Source of the DNA: Maratus speciosus
Lineage: Eukaryota > Arthropoda > Arachnida > Araneae > Salticidae
Reading direction: 5' to 3'
NCBI GenBank assembly: GCA_963932465.1
Contig: OZ010788.1
Location: 673,776,484 to 673,840,483, forward strand
Length of the DNA stretch: 64,000 nt
The position numbers were made by a program, and so were the translations under genes. The notes below the pieces were generated by a model, which did not search any database, was not told the origin of the DNA, and worked only from the letters and a program-made list of their open reading frames with translations. Each line of letters begins with the position of its first letter. Position 1 is the first letter of the stretch. Positions 12,723 to 23,718 of this stretch are shown in pieces.

Positions 12723-13012
12723 TAAAAAAAAACTTAATCTGCAGTACTAAAGTTGCGAAATAAAGTTGCCCAAGGCTCTTGAGCTACAGTGCCTAGCCCT
12801 GTTTTCTTGACCATGGGCCCTAAGGTCCCTGTCAGGTGGTCAACCTAACGCGAGACCTTCAGTGTTTAGTTCCCAAGCAAGCTTGTTACTCATTTTATCG
12901 ACACAGAAGGAGTGAAAAGTTGGATTAATCTAGACCAGACGCAATCCAAATCGAACTGTGGATCTGTAGTGTGGTCGCGCGACTCGCTGACCAGTAAGCT
13001 ACTGAGCTTCAT
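12723..13012 (-). repeat. tRNA-derived SINE candidate
   Basis: Read on the minus strand from about 13010, the sequence starts like a tRNA. A box-A match TAGCTTACTGG is followed about 40 bases on by a box-B-like AGTTCGATTTG. A tRNA-unrelated body follows and the element ends in a short T/A-rich tail near 12723. It is more GC-rich than its surroundings. The B box is imperfect and the fold is not a sound tRNA, so a SINE or tRNA pseudogene is more likely than a working tRNA. Confidence 0.45.
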
Positions 13013-14081
13013 AGATTATACATATAATATTTAATCTCATGATTAACTTCAATGTTTGTTTCTATAAAAAGGACATTAAAACAATGATTTACCATTGTTT
13101 TAATTGTTTTGGTTTACCATCGAGGCGTATTAGTGGCTTCCTTTATTATTTAAAGAAATACTGCTGTTACATTTCTTTCATAAATTACGAGATACATTTT
13201 AAAAGAATAATTCCTGGTTATAATCAGATTCAATTAGCTTTTATGATATTCATAATTTCTTTACTTATCAAAACTCAATAACTCAGTATGTCATAAACGT
13301 AATAATTTAAAAAGATCTTTTTGAATAGCATCTTATTAAATTAAGATAAATAAGAAGATTAAATTGCAAAGACGTATTAGTTTAAAAACATAACCGAGAG
13401 TGAATTCTGTGATGCCATTCCAAATTAATAATCCGAAACCATTTTGAAAATAAATTTCAAAGAACGTGCATTGCAGGATTTATTGTTTACTGTAAATTAC
13501 TAGTTAATTGTTTTACTGTAAATTACATCTGCTGCATTCTCAGAAGTTTTTCTATTTTTCTTTAACATTATTTCTAACCAGTGTCAAATGGTATCTTTTA
13601 AAAGATTTCGATTTATAGTTTTTCATTGAAAATTTTAAATTGAAACAATCACAAATAATTTTTAATAGATTAGAGCCTTTTTTTATGCTTATTACATTCA
13701 AAAACTACCGGCAAAATAAACAGAAATCAAAACTTTTTAAAAATGTCATTTAACATCGGTAGAAATAGTATAAACGTTATATTACAAGACAAGAAGGAAC
13801 AAGTAGGAAATTGTACGTCAAACGTGGCAAATAATACTATACGTATATAATACTATTCTTACTATAACTAGTTTTATAAATATTCAGATCTTGGTCCAAT
13901 AACTGTTGCACTCTTGTGCAAAAATGCATGAATACAAGTTTTTTTATGATTCTATAGATTAAATTCAGTCATACGAAAATAAGTGGATGGTTCAATAATT
14001 GTTGTCCCTAATGTATATAAAATATTTTTATTGCGATGGTTGATGTGGAATATCGAAACCTAATGTCTTAAATGCCTATAT

Positions 14082-15726
14082 CAGGGTTGGCAAACCTATG
14101 GCACGCGTGCCAGAGTTGGCACGTAAGCTCATTTTTCTGGCACTCGGAAAATTTTTAATTTAGTAATCGTTATACAGATAAAACCCATCTTTTGTTAGTG
14201 TTATAACCAACAAAATTTGTTCCATACGGGCAGATCACAATTTTTCTTTTTGCATCAATTAACGCATTAGAATAATTTTCTTTTCCCGTCATGCTATGCA
14301 GAGTTTTTGACAAGTATTTTGCCTTTTTATATGAATTAAAAAAACAGTAATTTTCAAATGAATTTCATTTCACAGTCACTGCAATAAAATGACAAATGAA
14401 CCCAATTTAGCTATGTATATTTGTGAAAATAACAAAATATGAACCATATTTAAAGCACTTTTTGTCGAACGTACAACAGTAAAAATCTCATCAATACATT
14501 ATTAGTACAACGTTTAATGCAACTAGGAAAATTATATATCTTGCATTAATAATAAGTTACAAGTTAATGAAAAAAATCCCTGCCGGCTCTGACCTACAGG
14601 CAGAGGTAGATTTCGATGTTAAGTACTAAATTCACCAACAAAACTTAAATCAATATTAGAGTTATTAACCCAGTTCCTTCACTAAGAATGAACTCTAGGG
14701 AGCTAAACATTTTGTGAAAATTCTAATATACACGAATACACACACATATGTATATGGGATAGGTTTAAAAATTGCTAAAACAAATTCAGAGAACCTCAAA
14801 GTGTTAAAATATGTTAATATTTCCATAGTCGGGTTTTTATCCTGTTTTTATACGTTTCTTCAAACTCACATGACGTTACCTATTCACCTGCTGAGGGCCA
14901 TTATATTTCTAATATGACGCAATATTTATTTATTTTTTAATTCGTCAAACTATTTATTTCATTTTGAGTTTCCATGCTGAAATCTTGCTCTAGAAAACTT
15001 ATGACGTAATATTCTATTTGTTTTCAATTCGTCAAACTATTTATTTAATTTATTTTTTCACGTGAAATTCTTGCAATAGAAAAGCAATTGTTGTGGGGAA
15101 ACTTTTATTGTTTTTTTTTAATTGTTGGCAACTGCTATAATGATAAATATTTATTTATTCCTGTCATTGTTGTGTAAGAGCTGGTTTTATCAGAATTTGT
15201 TAAGACGGTATTCAACTCAAAGTTGTTGGCGAATTTGAAAACGATCCGTGCATAATTCCGGCTTTTATCGTGCGGACAAAATTTAGTACATACATACATA
15301 TATACATATATATATATAAACTTTTTAACTGGGGGTTGTTTTGGGCTCCTAGGGTCATATAATGAAAAGTTAAGAATTAATTTGTCAAAAGTCGCACCAT
15401 GGTAACGACTGCAATAGGTAGTATTTCTTACGAAACTACCTAAAAAAATTTCACTTATTACAGTACATACCGCATAAATGAATCCTATTTACGAATTAAA
15501 AATCCATTCATTTAACGGCTGATTGCAGTATACAGAAAAACCGCATTTTGATTTTTAATATATTTTAATTATTAATGCATGAAAGTAACTTATTTTATAA
15601 CCAGTGTTTCGTATAAACATCAAACTCTTCAAAATTATTTTTGTTATAAGTTTGGCAAGTTACATTGTTGATGGATATTATTTGTGAATTTTCAGCACGC
15701 GCACGTTAAAAGTTTCGCCGAGCCTG
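14082..15726. mobile_element. Non-autonomous hAT element with 8-bp target duplication
   Basis: Ends are CAGGGTTGGCAAACC and, read inward from the other side, CAGGCTCGGCGAAAC, a typical hAT terminal pattern. The flanks GCCTATAT (14074-14081) and GCCTATGT (15727-15734) form an 8-bp duplication with one mismatch. The uninterrupted right arm of the surrounding foldback has GCCTATAGGCTCAATTT at the matching place, which supports the boundaries. No transposase remnant is visible. The interior holds a leader-like hairpin near 14577 and repeat R2 at 15316. Confidence 0.8.
15316..15445 (+). repeat. Dispersed repeat R2, copy 1, next to (AT)n
   Basis: About 130 bp following an (AT)n tract. It ends in a stem, CTGCAATAGGTAG then ACTACCTA. 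The same layout occurs at 21936-22073 and, reversed, at 27380-27500. Confidence 0.55.
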
Positions 15727-16142
15727 GCCTATGTGCTCAATTTCAGAACCGTAGCTGCTATATTAACATAGTTTTGGAGGGAGGGGATCTATTTTTGGGG
15801 GATTTTTAAAAAAGGGGGGGGGGTGAAATGCTGTTTCGGAGCTTATGAGGCTACATTTGGACAGTGGATGAGATGTGGCTATATCACTATGATCCCGAGT
15901 CCAAACAACAGTAGTTACGGCTCATCCACTGTCACAAATCTAGCCCCATAAGCTTAAAATCAGCCTTTCACGCCCCCCCCCCCTTTCACTCCTCCCACCA
16001 AAACCATGTGACTGTAGCAGTTACGGCTCTGAAATTGAGCCTATAGGCATTTAAGACATTAGGCTTCGACATTCCACAACAACCATCGCAGTACAAATAT
16101 TTTATATACACTAGGGACAATAATAATTATTGAACCACCCTC

Positions 16143-16460
16143 GTAATAGGACGTCATCACTATGCCAACCTAGAATCATGACCTATCATAGGATAGCATT
16201 GAATTAATGACGGGATGAGGATTTGAGAGAGGCTAATGAGAGAATTTAATAGAATGCAGAAAACTTTTATTAATATCTTTGTAAGTTTTGATTCTATTTT
16301 CATAAAATTTGAAAGGACTCGTCACATTTCTACAACGACTATATATTTGAAATTTCAAACCGTTTGGTCGGGTAGTTTTTGCGCTGTTATATGCGGACAG
16401 ACGGACGGGCTAGACGGCGACTCTAGATGCCATTTAAATATTTACAAACGCACCTAAAAA
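16143..16460 (+). repeat. Dispersed repeat R1, copy 2
   Basis: It begins AATAGGACGTCATCAC directly after the foldback element and ends near CAAACGCACCTA. It aligns block by block with 23288-23640. The internal TCGGGTAGTTTTTGCGCTGT and GGACAGACGGACGGGC blocks are shared in diverged form. Confidence 0.6.
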
Positions 16461-16616
16461 TGTTTAATAGATATCGAATAAAATGTATTTCAACTAACTG
16501 CAACTTACGCAACATACTATTTCTTAAATGAATATAATACAAACTAAGTTAAAAGTATAATACGCTTAAGAACACTAATGCACCTGCCTATACATGCGCC
16601 TCAGTGCAACCAATAA

Positions 16617-18640
16617 AAACATATATAAAAAAAAAGCCCTTCCGGCCAGTGCCGGGAGGAAGAGGTAGCTTTCATATTCCTTATTTTTAAAAAGCCAACT
16701 TATATTATTCAAACAACACGAAGTTCAATTTAGTGGAAACCGAATATAGGAGATTCAATACTAATTTTTATCAATACTAAATCATTATGAATGAGAATTT
16801 CGCGAAATTAGTCAGCTTTATCCAAGCTGCTTTTATTTAAAGTAACTTATATTTGGCTGCCAAATTCGGCGATTTCTTAAAGTGCCTGCCATTTTAAGAC
16901 AACATGGTGGATGAGGCTAACCAGAGAACTTTGTCGAGACCTTAGTAATTGCTGTGCACATGCTCACTCACATCGGAATCGGTTGATATATACAAGTGCT
17001 GTCGCAGGCAAAAAATCAGATTTTTCAAAATGTCACCCACATTAGATATTGAAATTGCTATATCTGAGCCATTTTTTAAGATAAAGACAAACAAAAAATG
17101 CTCCTGAATCCTTATATCAAGGTCAAATACTTAAGAAAGAAACCTTTTTCAATTTCTAATTTTTTCGCACCTCACTTTAAATATAATTTTTTTTAATTTA
17201 ATGGCCGCCGTTTTGAAACAAGATGGCTGATGAAGCTGGCCAGAGAACTTGGTCGAGATATTGATGTATACTATCCACATGCCTTCTTACATCGAAATAG
17301 GCGAATACGTGTGTTATCGCGTGACAAATACAAGATCCTTTCAAAATGTTAGCTATGCTAGAAATTCAAAGTGCTATAATTCAACCATTTTTTAAGATAT
17401 AAACAAAAGAACAAATTTTCAGAAACAAAAACTGCTCCAGAATCTTTGTATCAAGGCCAAACACATAAAAAAATCTTTTTCATTTTCCAATTTTTTAATA
17501 CCTCATTTTAAATTTAATTTTTTTTAATGGCAACCCTTTTGAAACAAGATGGCGAATGAAGCTGGCCAACGAACTCGGTCGAGACAGTGGTATGTACTAT
17601 GTACAGACCAAGTTACACCCAAATCGGTTTATAAATACGCATGTTATCGCGTGACAAAAATTAGGTCGTTTTAAAATGTCAGCCACAATAGAAATTCAAA
17701 ATGCTATAACTCAGCCATTTTTTTAGATATAGACGAAACAAAAACTGTTCCGGAATCTTTGTATTAAGGTCAAACACATACAAAAAAAGTCTTTTTCATT
17801 TTCCAATTTTTTGGTATTTCATTTTAAATTTTAAATTTTTTTAAATTTTTTAAATGGCCGCCATTTTGAAACAAGATGGCGGATGAAGCTGGACAACGAA
17901 CTCGGTCGAGATATTTGTATGTACTATGTACACACCGAGGTACATCCAGATCGGTTCATAAATACGCCCGTTATCACGTGGCAAAAATCAGGACGTTTCA
18001 AAATGTAAGCCACGCTAGAAATTCAAAATGCTATAACTCAGCCATTTTTTAAGATATAGACGAAACAAAAACTGCTCCCGAATCTTTTTATCAAGGTCAA
18101 GCACATAAGAAAAAAATATTTTTTCAATTTTTAATTTTTTGGTACCACATTTCAAATTTAACTTTTTCTTAAAAATTTAAATGGCCGCCATTTTTAAACA
18201 AGATGGCGGATGAAGCTGGCCAACGAACTCGGTCGAGGCATTGGTATGTACTATGTATAAACGAAGTTACATCCAAATTGGTTCCTAAATACACCTTTTA
18301 TCGCGTGACAAAATTCAGGACGTTTCAAAATGTCAGCCACGCTAGAAATTCAAAATGCTATAACTCAGCCATTTTTTAAACTATAGACGAAACAAAAACT
18401 GCTCCGGAATCTTTGTATAAAGTTCAAATACATAAGAAAAAAATATTTTTCCATTTTCAAATTTTTGGTACCACATTTCAAATTAAAAATTTTTTTAAAA
18501 ATTTTAAATGGCCGCCATTTTGAAACAAAATGGCGGAGGAAGCTGGCCAACGAACTCAGTCGAGACATTGGTATGTACTATATACACACCGAATTACATC
18601 CAAATCGGTTCATAAATACGAGAGTTACAGTGTGACAAAT
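16617..18640 (+). repeat. Leader plus about six 326-bp tandem units (family R3), copy 1
   Basis: A leader starting near 16637 has a stem CTTCCGGC/GCCGGGAG followed by GAGGTAGCTTTCATATTCC. It is followed by tandem units marked by ATGGCGGATGAAGCTGGCC-like blocks at about 16902, 17223, 17549, 17875, 18204 and 18530, so the period is 321-329 bp. Each unit also holds CGGTCGAGA, a GTTATCGCGTGACAAA block, GCTATAACTCAGCCATTTTT and a poly-T/A end. The array stops in (AT)n at 18643 and is followed by an RTE LINE. Reversed copies lie at 31965-32468 and 61850-63054, both with the same leader. Confidence 0.8.
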
Positions 18641-18641
18641 G

Positions 18642-18642
<1 letters not shown>

Positions 18643-18685
<43 letters not shown>

Positions 18686-18700
18686 CCATATATATATATG
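18643..18700. repeat. (AT)n microsatellite
   Basis: A nearly pure AT dinucleotide run at the junction of the R3 tandem array and the RTE element. Confidence 0.9.
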
Positions 18701-21700
18701 GGCTGTTTAATAGCCTCTGCTTATTAACCAGGAGAAGACCCTTTAATAGCCTTCAAGGAGGACTTAAAGGAATCGACTGGGAGCGGAGACTTAATGTCCA
18801 ATCCGCACCTTCCACCGGTGCAGCCTGTTAGTACCCTTGCCTAGTGCATGGGGAACGAACGCGGATTGGCTTCCTCCAACCCGCTTGGCCAGCGTGGAGG
18901 AATTTGGCCACCTACCCCCCTTATTTTACCATGAATTCACAAAATAAATCACGGCCCTTAATTCCCGGCGGTTTGAATGTTCCTGGTTACGGCAGCGATC
19001 AGAAAGACATGAAGACAGAGGGTGCTAAGAATAACCGGGCTCGGCTAGGCTGCCATAAGTTGATGACCTTGGCTACGTATAATGGACGATCCCTATCTTC
19101 GGCAAATCGTTTACAGGAACTTGAAGAAGAATTAGAAAGAATCAACTGGGACATCCTAGGATTATGTGAAGTAAGAAGAAAAGGAGAAGAGAAGATAGAT
19201 CTTGCCAGCGGGCATGTATTATACTACAGAGGCACAGAAGATGGAAGAACAAGCGGTGTGGGATTTCTGATTCATAAAAGGTGGAAGAATCACATCTTAG
19301 AATATGATAGTGCATCAGATAGAGCTGCAAGGTTAGTAATACAGGTGTCCAGAAGATACAAGCTGCAAATTACCCAAGTTTATGCACCAACAGTAAGCTA
19401 TACTGATGAAGAAGTTGAGGATTTCTATGAAGAAGTAGCTTCAATGCATCAAAAGGGAAAATGCTACATAAAATTAATAATGGGAAACTGGAGTGCTAGA
19501 ATTGGAGAAAAAGAGAAAGGCGAGTTATCAGTAGGAAATCATGGATATGGTATGCGAAATGAAAGAGGAAACAGCTTGATTGAGTTTGCAGAATGTGAAC
19601 AGTTGTATATCATGAATTCATTTTTCAAGAAAAAGCCACAAAGGAAATGGACATGGCGTTGTGCAAATGGCTCAACAAGTGAAATCGACTACATCTTAAC
19701 AAACAAAAAGCATCTTATTCAGGATTGCAGCGTTCTCAATAACTTCAATACAGGAAGTGATCACAGGTTGGTTAGATGCAAACTACTGTTAAATACTAAA
19801 GTGGAAAGAATGAAGCTTTTACAACACTCAAAGAAATCAATCGATATAAATAATCTCCAAAAACATAAAGAAGAATTCCATTTGGAAGTTAAAAACCGTT
19901 TCCAAGTACTTCAATCAACTTTAGAAGAAGAGCAAGATGTTACAGTAGTGAACAAGAAACTAACCAATACTCTACAAGATATTGCAAAGAAGATAGCCGG
20001 CGATGCACAAGTAAAGCAGACAAAGAAAATAACAGAAGAAACAAGAAGATTGATGAAGAAACACAGAGAATTTAAAATGAAGAAAAACGATCCTAAATCA
20101 AGAGTTGAATATGCTGAATTATGTAAAACGGTAAGAAAATGTGTTATAGAAGATATCAGAAAATTTAACTCTGATCTTGTCAAGAAAATTCTAGATGATG
20201 ACAAAAGTTTAACGTCAGCTAGGCGCAAACTTTGTATTGGAAGAAAAGGTATTTTTGCACTAAAGAGGGCAGATGGAACAATCACCCAAATCAATATAGA
20301 AATAGTACACATTGCCGAAAAATTCTATAACGATTTATATAAATGTGAAGACCAAAGAGAAATCAACCTATATGATCCACGAGAAAACTTAACAGAAACC
20401 GAAGCCATAATCCCAGTGATGACAGACGAAGTTTTACAAGCCATTAAATTTATGAAAAAAGGTAAATGCCCAGGATAAGATGGAATTACAATCGACCTTA
20501 TCAAAGAAGCAGGAGAAGAATTTGCAAAAATGCTATCCTTACTGTTTTCCAAATGTCTCAAGAAGTCAGATGTACCAGAAGATTGGAATAATGCTGTGAT
20601 GGTGCTACTTTACAAGAAAGGAGAGAAGGAAAACATTAAAAACTACCGTCCGATCAGCTTACTATCAGTGATTTATAAAATTTTCACCAAAGTTTTAACA
20701 ACAAGACTTGAATCAGCTCTGGACTCAGCTCAACCTAGAGAACAAGCAGGATTCCGAAGTGGATTCAAAACAATGGATCATATCCAAACGGTAAGGGAAC
20801 TCATTGAAAAACATAAGGAATATAATTTACCTCTTTGCCTTGCCTTTATTGATTATGAAAAAGCATTTGATTCGGTCTACACATCAGCAGTAGTAGAATC
20901 TCTGGAGGACATTGGTATAGACAAACCTTACATCAATATTGTAAAGAAGATTTACAAGAAAGCAACAGCAACCATCCGCTTGGATAAAGGAAAAGCAAAG
21001 ATCAAGCTTAGAAGAGGGGTAAGACAAGGTGTCACCATTTCGCCTAAGCTTTTTACGGCTGTCTTAGAAAATATTTTCAAGAAGCTGGATTGGGAAAACA
21101 AAGGGATTAGAATAAATGGGGAATATTTAAGTCATCTTCGATTCGCTGACGGCATTGTAATTTTCAGTAACAGTCCTGAAGAATTGGAAAATATGCTAAA
21201 AGAGTTGGCAGAAGCTAGCATTAATGTGGGATTAAAAATAAACTTTTAAAAGACTAAGGTGATGTTCAATTCATTTGCATCAAAAAAGAAAATTGTCTAC
21301 AACAACACTGAAATTAAAGAAGTGCAAAGTTATGTGTACCTCGGGCAGGAAATATCATCGGATAATAGTATCATGAATGAAATCAATAGAAGAATAAGAA
21401 ATGGATGGAGTGCTTTTGGGAAGAACAATATTATTCTGAAGAGTAGCCCCTTTGTTTGAAAAGAAAGGTATTTAACCAATGTGTTTTGCCTGTGCTAACT
21501 TATGGAGCAGAAACGTGGACGCTAACAAAACGGATGGTACAAAGATTACAAACAACACAGAGAAGTATGGAAAGATGTATACTAGGTATAACTAGAAGAG
21601 ACAGAAAAAGAATAACCTGGATAAGAAGTCAGACGAAAGTTTTTGACATCATTGAAAGAATTAAACGGCTAAAATGGAAATGGGCTGGGCACATTGCAAG

Positions 21701-21935
21701 AAGACAAGACAACAGATGGAGCACAAACACCCAACAGTGGTATCCCAAAGATGTAAAACGGCCAAGAAGACGACCTCAAGTAAGATGGAGTGATGAAATC
21801 AGAAAAGTAGCCGGTGTAAATTGGATGACTAAAGCACTAGACAGAAAACATTGGAAAAATCTGGGGGTGACCTACATCCAGCAGTGGATTGAAAACGGTT
21901 GTTGATGATGATGATGATGATATATATATATATAT
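18701..21935 (+). mobile_element. RTE-clade non-LTR retrotransposon, near full length, dead
   Basis: A 5' region of about 230 bp precedes one long coding region (endonuclease then reverse transcriptase). The element ends in a short-repeat tail, (GATGAT)n then (AT)n, at 21903-21935. The order AP endonuclease, RT, very short 3' end and microsatellite tail is characteristic of RTE elements. A second, reversed and truncated copy is at 63055-64000. I could not define a target duplication because both sides are AT repeats. Confidence 0.85.
18931..21905 (+). pseudogene. RTE endonuclease/reverse transcriptase ORF, inactivated
   Basis: ATG at 18931 is the first in-frame Met (context TTACCATGA), although the frame is open further upstream. 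The AP-endonuclease domain runs from LATYNGRSL (19069) to GSDHRLVR (about 19767). It keeps CEVRRKG and EIDYILT, but the GDWNARIG-type box reads GNWSARIG, with Asp changed to Asn at 19486-19488. The RT domain has NYRPISLL, AFIDYEKAFD, RRGVRQGVTISP and RFADGIVIF. The last replaces FADD, so the second catalytic Asp is Gly at 21151-21153. TAA stops lie at 20476 (in GKCPG-stop-DG) and 21247, and a one-base frameshift lies near 21445-21456. The C-terminal part (LTYGAETW, KWAGHIAR, RPQVRWSDEI) is typical of arthropod RTE proteins. Confidence 0.9.
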
Positions 21936-22073
21936 ATGTCAATTTTGAACGGAGGGTGGTTTCGGGGTCATGATCGATGAAAATATACCAAAATTTTTTG
22001 AAATCGCTTTCCTCCGAACGGCTGCAATAGGTAGCTTTTTGTAATGAAAGCTACCTAAAATCTGCATTCACGA
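21936..22073 (+). repeat. Dispersed repeat R2, copy 2
   Basis: It starts right after the (AT)n tail of the RTE element and ends before another AT/GT tract. It has GAAAATATACCAAAATTTTT and a terminal stem GGTAGCTTT/AAAGCTACC after ACGGCTGCAATA. Confidence 0.6.
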
Positions 22074-22758
22074 CATATATATATGTGTGTGTATGTTTCC
22101 TGCTCAAGAACACCAGTGTTCTGAAACACGAGTGTACTGCAGATTTTTTAAACATGTTTTTCCCTGGCAATAAATCGGTATTGCTTTGAATCAAAGATTA
22201 TCCGGCAATTTCTTATAACAGTAATATCGAAATCACTGTATGAAGATGGTACGTAATAATATCATACATTAATTGTTAGAGTAAAATAGATATTTATTAA
22301 AATCTTATTAGCAAATAGAAACCACTTGGAAATCTCAATATATTGACAATTTTAATGAATGTATGATACCAAACAAAACTGAAATAAACAGAAAAGTTAA
22401 TCACAAAAGGAACATAATGTAATAGATAAATATAATGAAAGAAAATAAAGAGGACAAACAAAGCAACACGTAAGTATTTATTAATTAGTTGGCAAGAATA
22501 CTACGCGTTGCTAAACAATGTATCATTTCGTATAGCGGGCTAGCTAACAAAGGAAAATATAGCCCATTACTTGGCAGGATAAAGCATTGGAATCTGGCAT
22601 TACATTGAACTGCTATTAATTCGGTTTTCATTTTAATACAATTTTGTTTGTTTAACTATTATTGGTTCTTTAGGCTAGCTTTCCAGCTTTCTTCCACATC
22701 CGCTGCCTATCATGGAGCTTTCAAAATCTGTTATTTCTCTGTTTCATTTCAGTTGTTG
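22074..22758. other. Non-coding stretch, no gene seen
   Basis: AT-rich sequence with a short AT/GT microsatellite at 22074-22095. No element ends or exons were recognised. Confidence 0.4.
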
Positions 22759-22760
22759 TA

Positions 22761-23137
22761 CACTGTAAAAAAAAATCTGTAGTTCTACAGATGTAAAGTT
22801 ACATGCTTACTAAACTTTCATCTGTAACTGTACAATCAAAGTTGCAAATCTACGAAACTAGTTTTTGTAAAACTACAGAAATCTGTAACTTTACAAATGA
22901 ATCTGCTAAAATTACTGTAATCTTAATAAAATTTTTATCTGTAACTATGGTTGCAGTTACATTAAAAGTTCTAGGCATCTCAGTTTCCTAAAAAATTCTT
23001 AGTAACCATACAGATTTTTTGATTTTCGGCACAAAAGTGTGTCTGTTACATGAATTTTTGTTGTTGCCGTTACATAAAAAGTTTCAATCCCAGTTCCTAG
23101 AAAAACATTAGTAACTTGACAGATTTTTTTTACAGTG
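22761..23137. mobile_element. Tc1/mariner-type MITE, 377 bp
   Basis: The ends are CACTGTAAAAAAAAATCTGT and its inverse ACAGATTTTTTTTACAGTG, flanked by TA at 22759-22760 and 23138-23139. The interior repeats CTGTAAC and GTTACA motifs. CACTGTAAAAA ends with TA duplication are common in mariner-like MITEs. No coding capacity. Confidence 0.8.
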
Positions 23138-23287
23138 TAAGACATAAATGTAATTTAGAATTACTAGTTTTGAAGAGATATGAGTAATAGAAGTTAAGTT
23201 ATAAAGATAGGGCTCAATTAAGCTGAGACATCTTTCAAAATTCAGTTTTAGTAATTTAACAGAAATACGGAAATAATATGATTCCGT

Positions 23288-23640
23288 CTTAAATAGGACT
23301 TCATCACGATGGCAATCTAGAATCATGACCTATGATGGAATATCATTGAATGAATGATATTCTAGAATCATAACCGGTCACGGGAATTATTAAATGAAGG
23401 ACGTAAGATAGGATTTAATAGTTTGAAGAAAGCTTTTATAAATACATTTTTAAGTTTTGTTTCTATGTTCAAAATATTTGAAAGGACTCGACAAAATACT
23501 GCATATTAGATTTTAAACCATTCAGTTCGGTCGCTTTTGCGCTGTAATATGCGAATAGAAGAACAGATAAACGGACCAAACGACGACTATAGGTGCTACG
23601 TATTTATATAATTACGAACGCATCTACTAAAAATCGTACT
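23288..23640 (+). repeat. Dispersed repeat R1, copy 3
   Basis: It begins TAAATAGGACTTCATCAC and contains TCTAGAATCATGACCTAT, GAAGAAAGCTTTTATAAATA and AATTACGAACGCATCTA, in the same order as 16143-16460. Its end is duplicated in the 69-bp tandem repeat that follows. Confidence 0.65.
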
Positions 23641-23718
23641 TTCCGGATTCGACGACTATAGGTGCTACGTATTTATATAATTACGAACGCATCTACTAAA
23701 AATCGTACTTTCCGGATT
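23581..23718 (+). repeat. Perfect 69-bp tandem duplication
   Basis: The block beginning CGACGACTATAGGTGCTACG at 23581 recurs identically at 23650. I see no mismatch over 69 bases. It spans the 3' end of repeat R1. Confidence 0.9.

Larger units (their letters stand above)
13984..16142. repeat. Foldback element, split by a hAT insertion
   Basis: The right arm (about 15895-16142) is the inverted copy of a left arm that is now in two pieces (13984-14081 and 15735-15875). The outer parts share GGTTCAATAATT, GTCCCTA, GCGATGGTTG and CCTAATGTCTTAAATGCCTA. The inner parts share GCTCAATTTCAGA, a G/C homopolymer block and CAGTGGATGAG. Removing 14082-15726 plus one target copy restores an arm of about 250 bp with a short loop near 15880. 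Confidence 0.75.

Noticed and set aside
12949..13012. Functional tRNA gene on the minus strand
   Set aside because: The B box and arms are too imperfect for a sound cloverleaf; kept only as a SINE candidate.
16617..18640. CRISPR-like or other array with regular spacing
   Set aside because: The units are contiguous 326-bp repeats without unique spacers, in eukaryotic DNA.
18530..18727. Open frame in the last R3 unit, with MAEEAGQRTQSRHWY
   Set aside because: The frame is not kept among the tandem units (stops and indels), so the conserved ATGGCGGA block is not a start codon of a gene.
19142..20312. Minus-strand open frames opposite the RTE ORF
   Set aside because: They are shadows of the + strand coding sequence.
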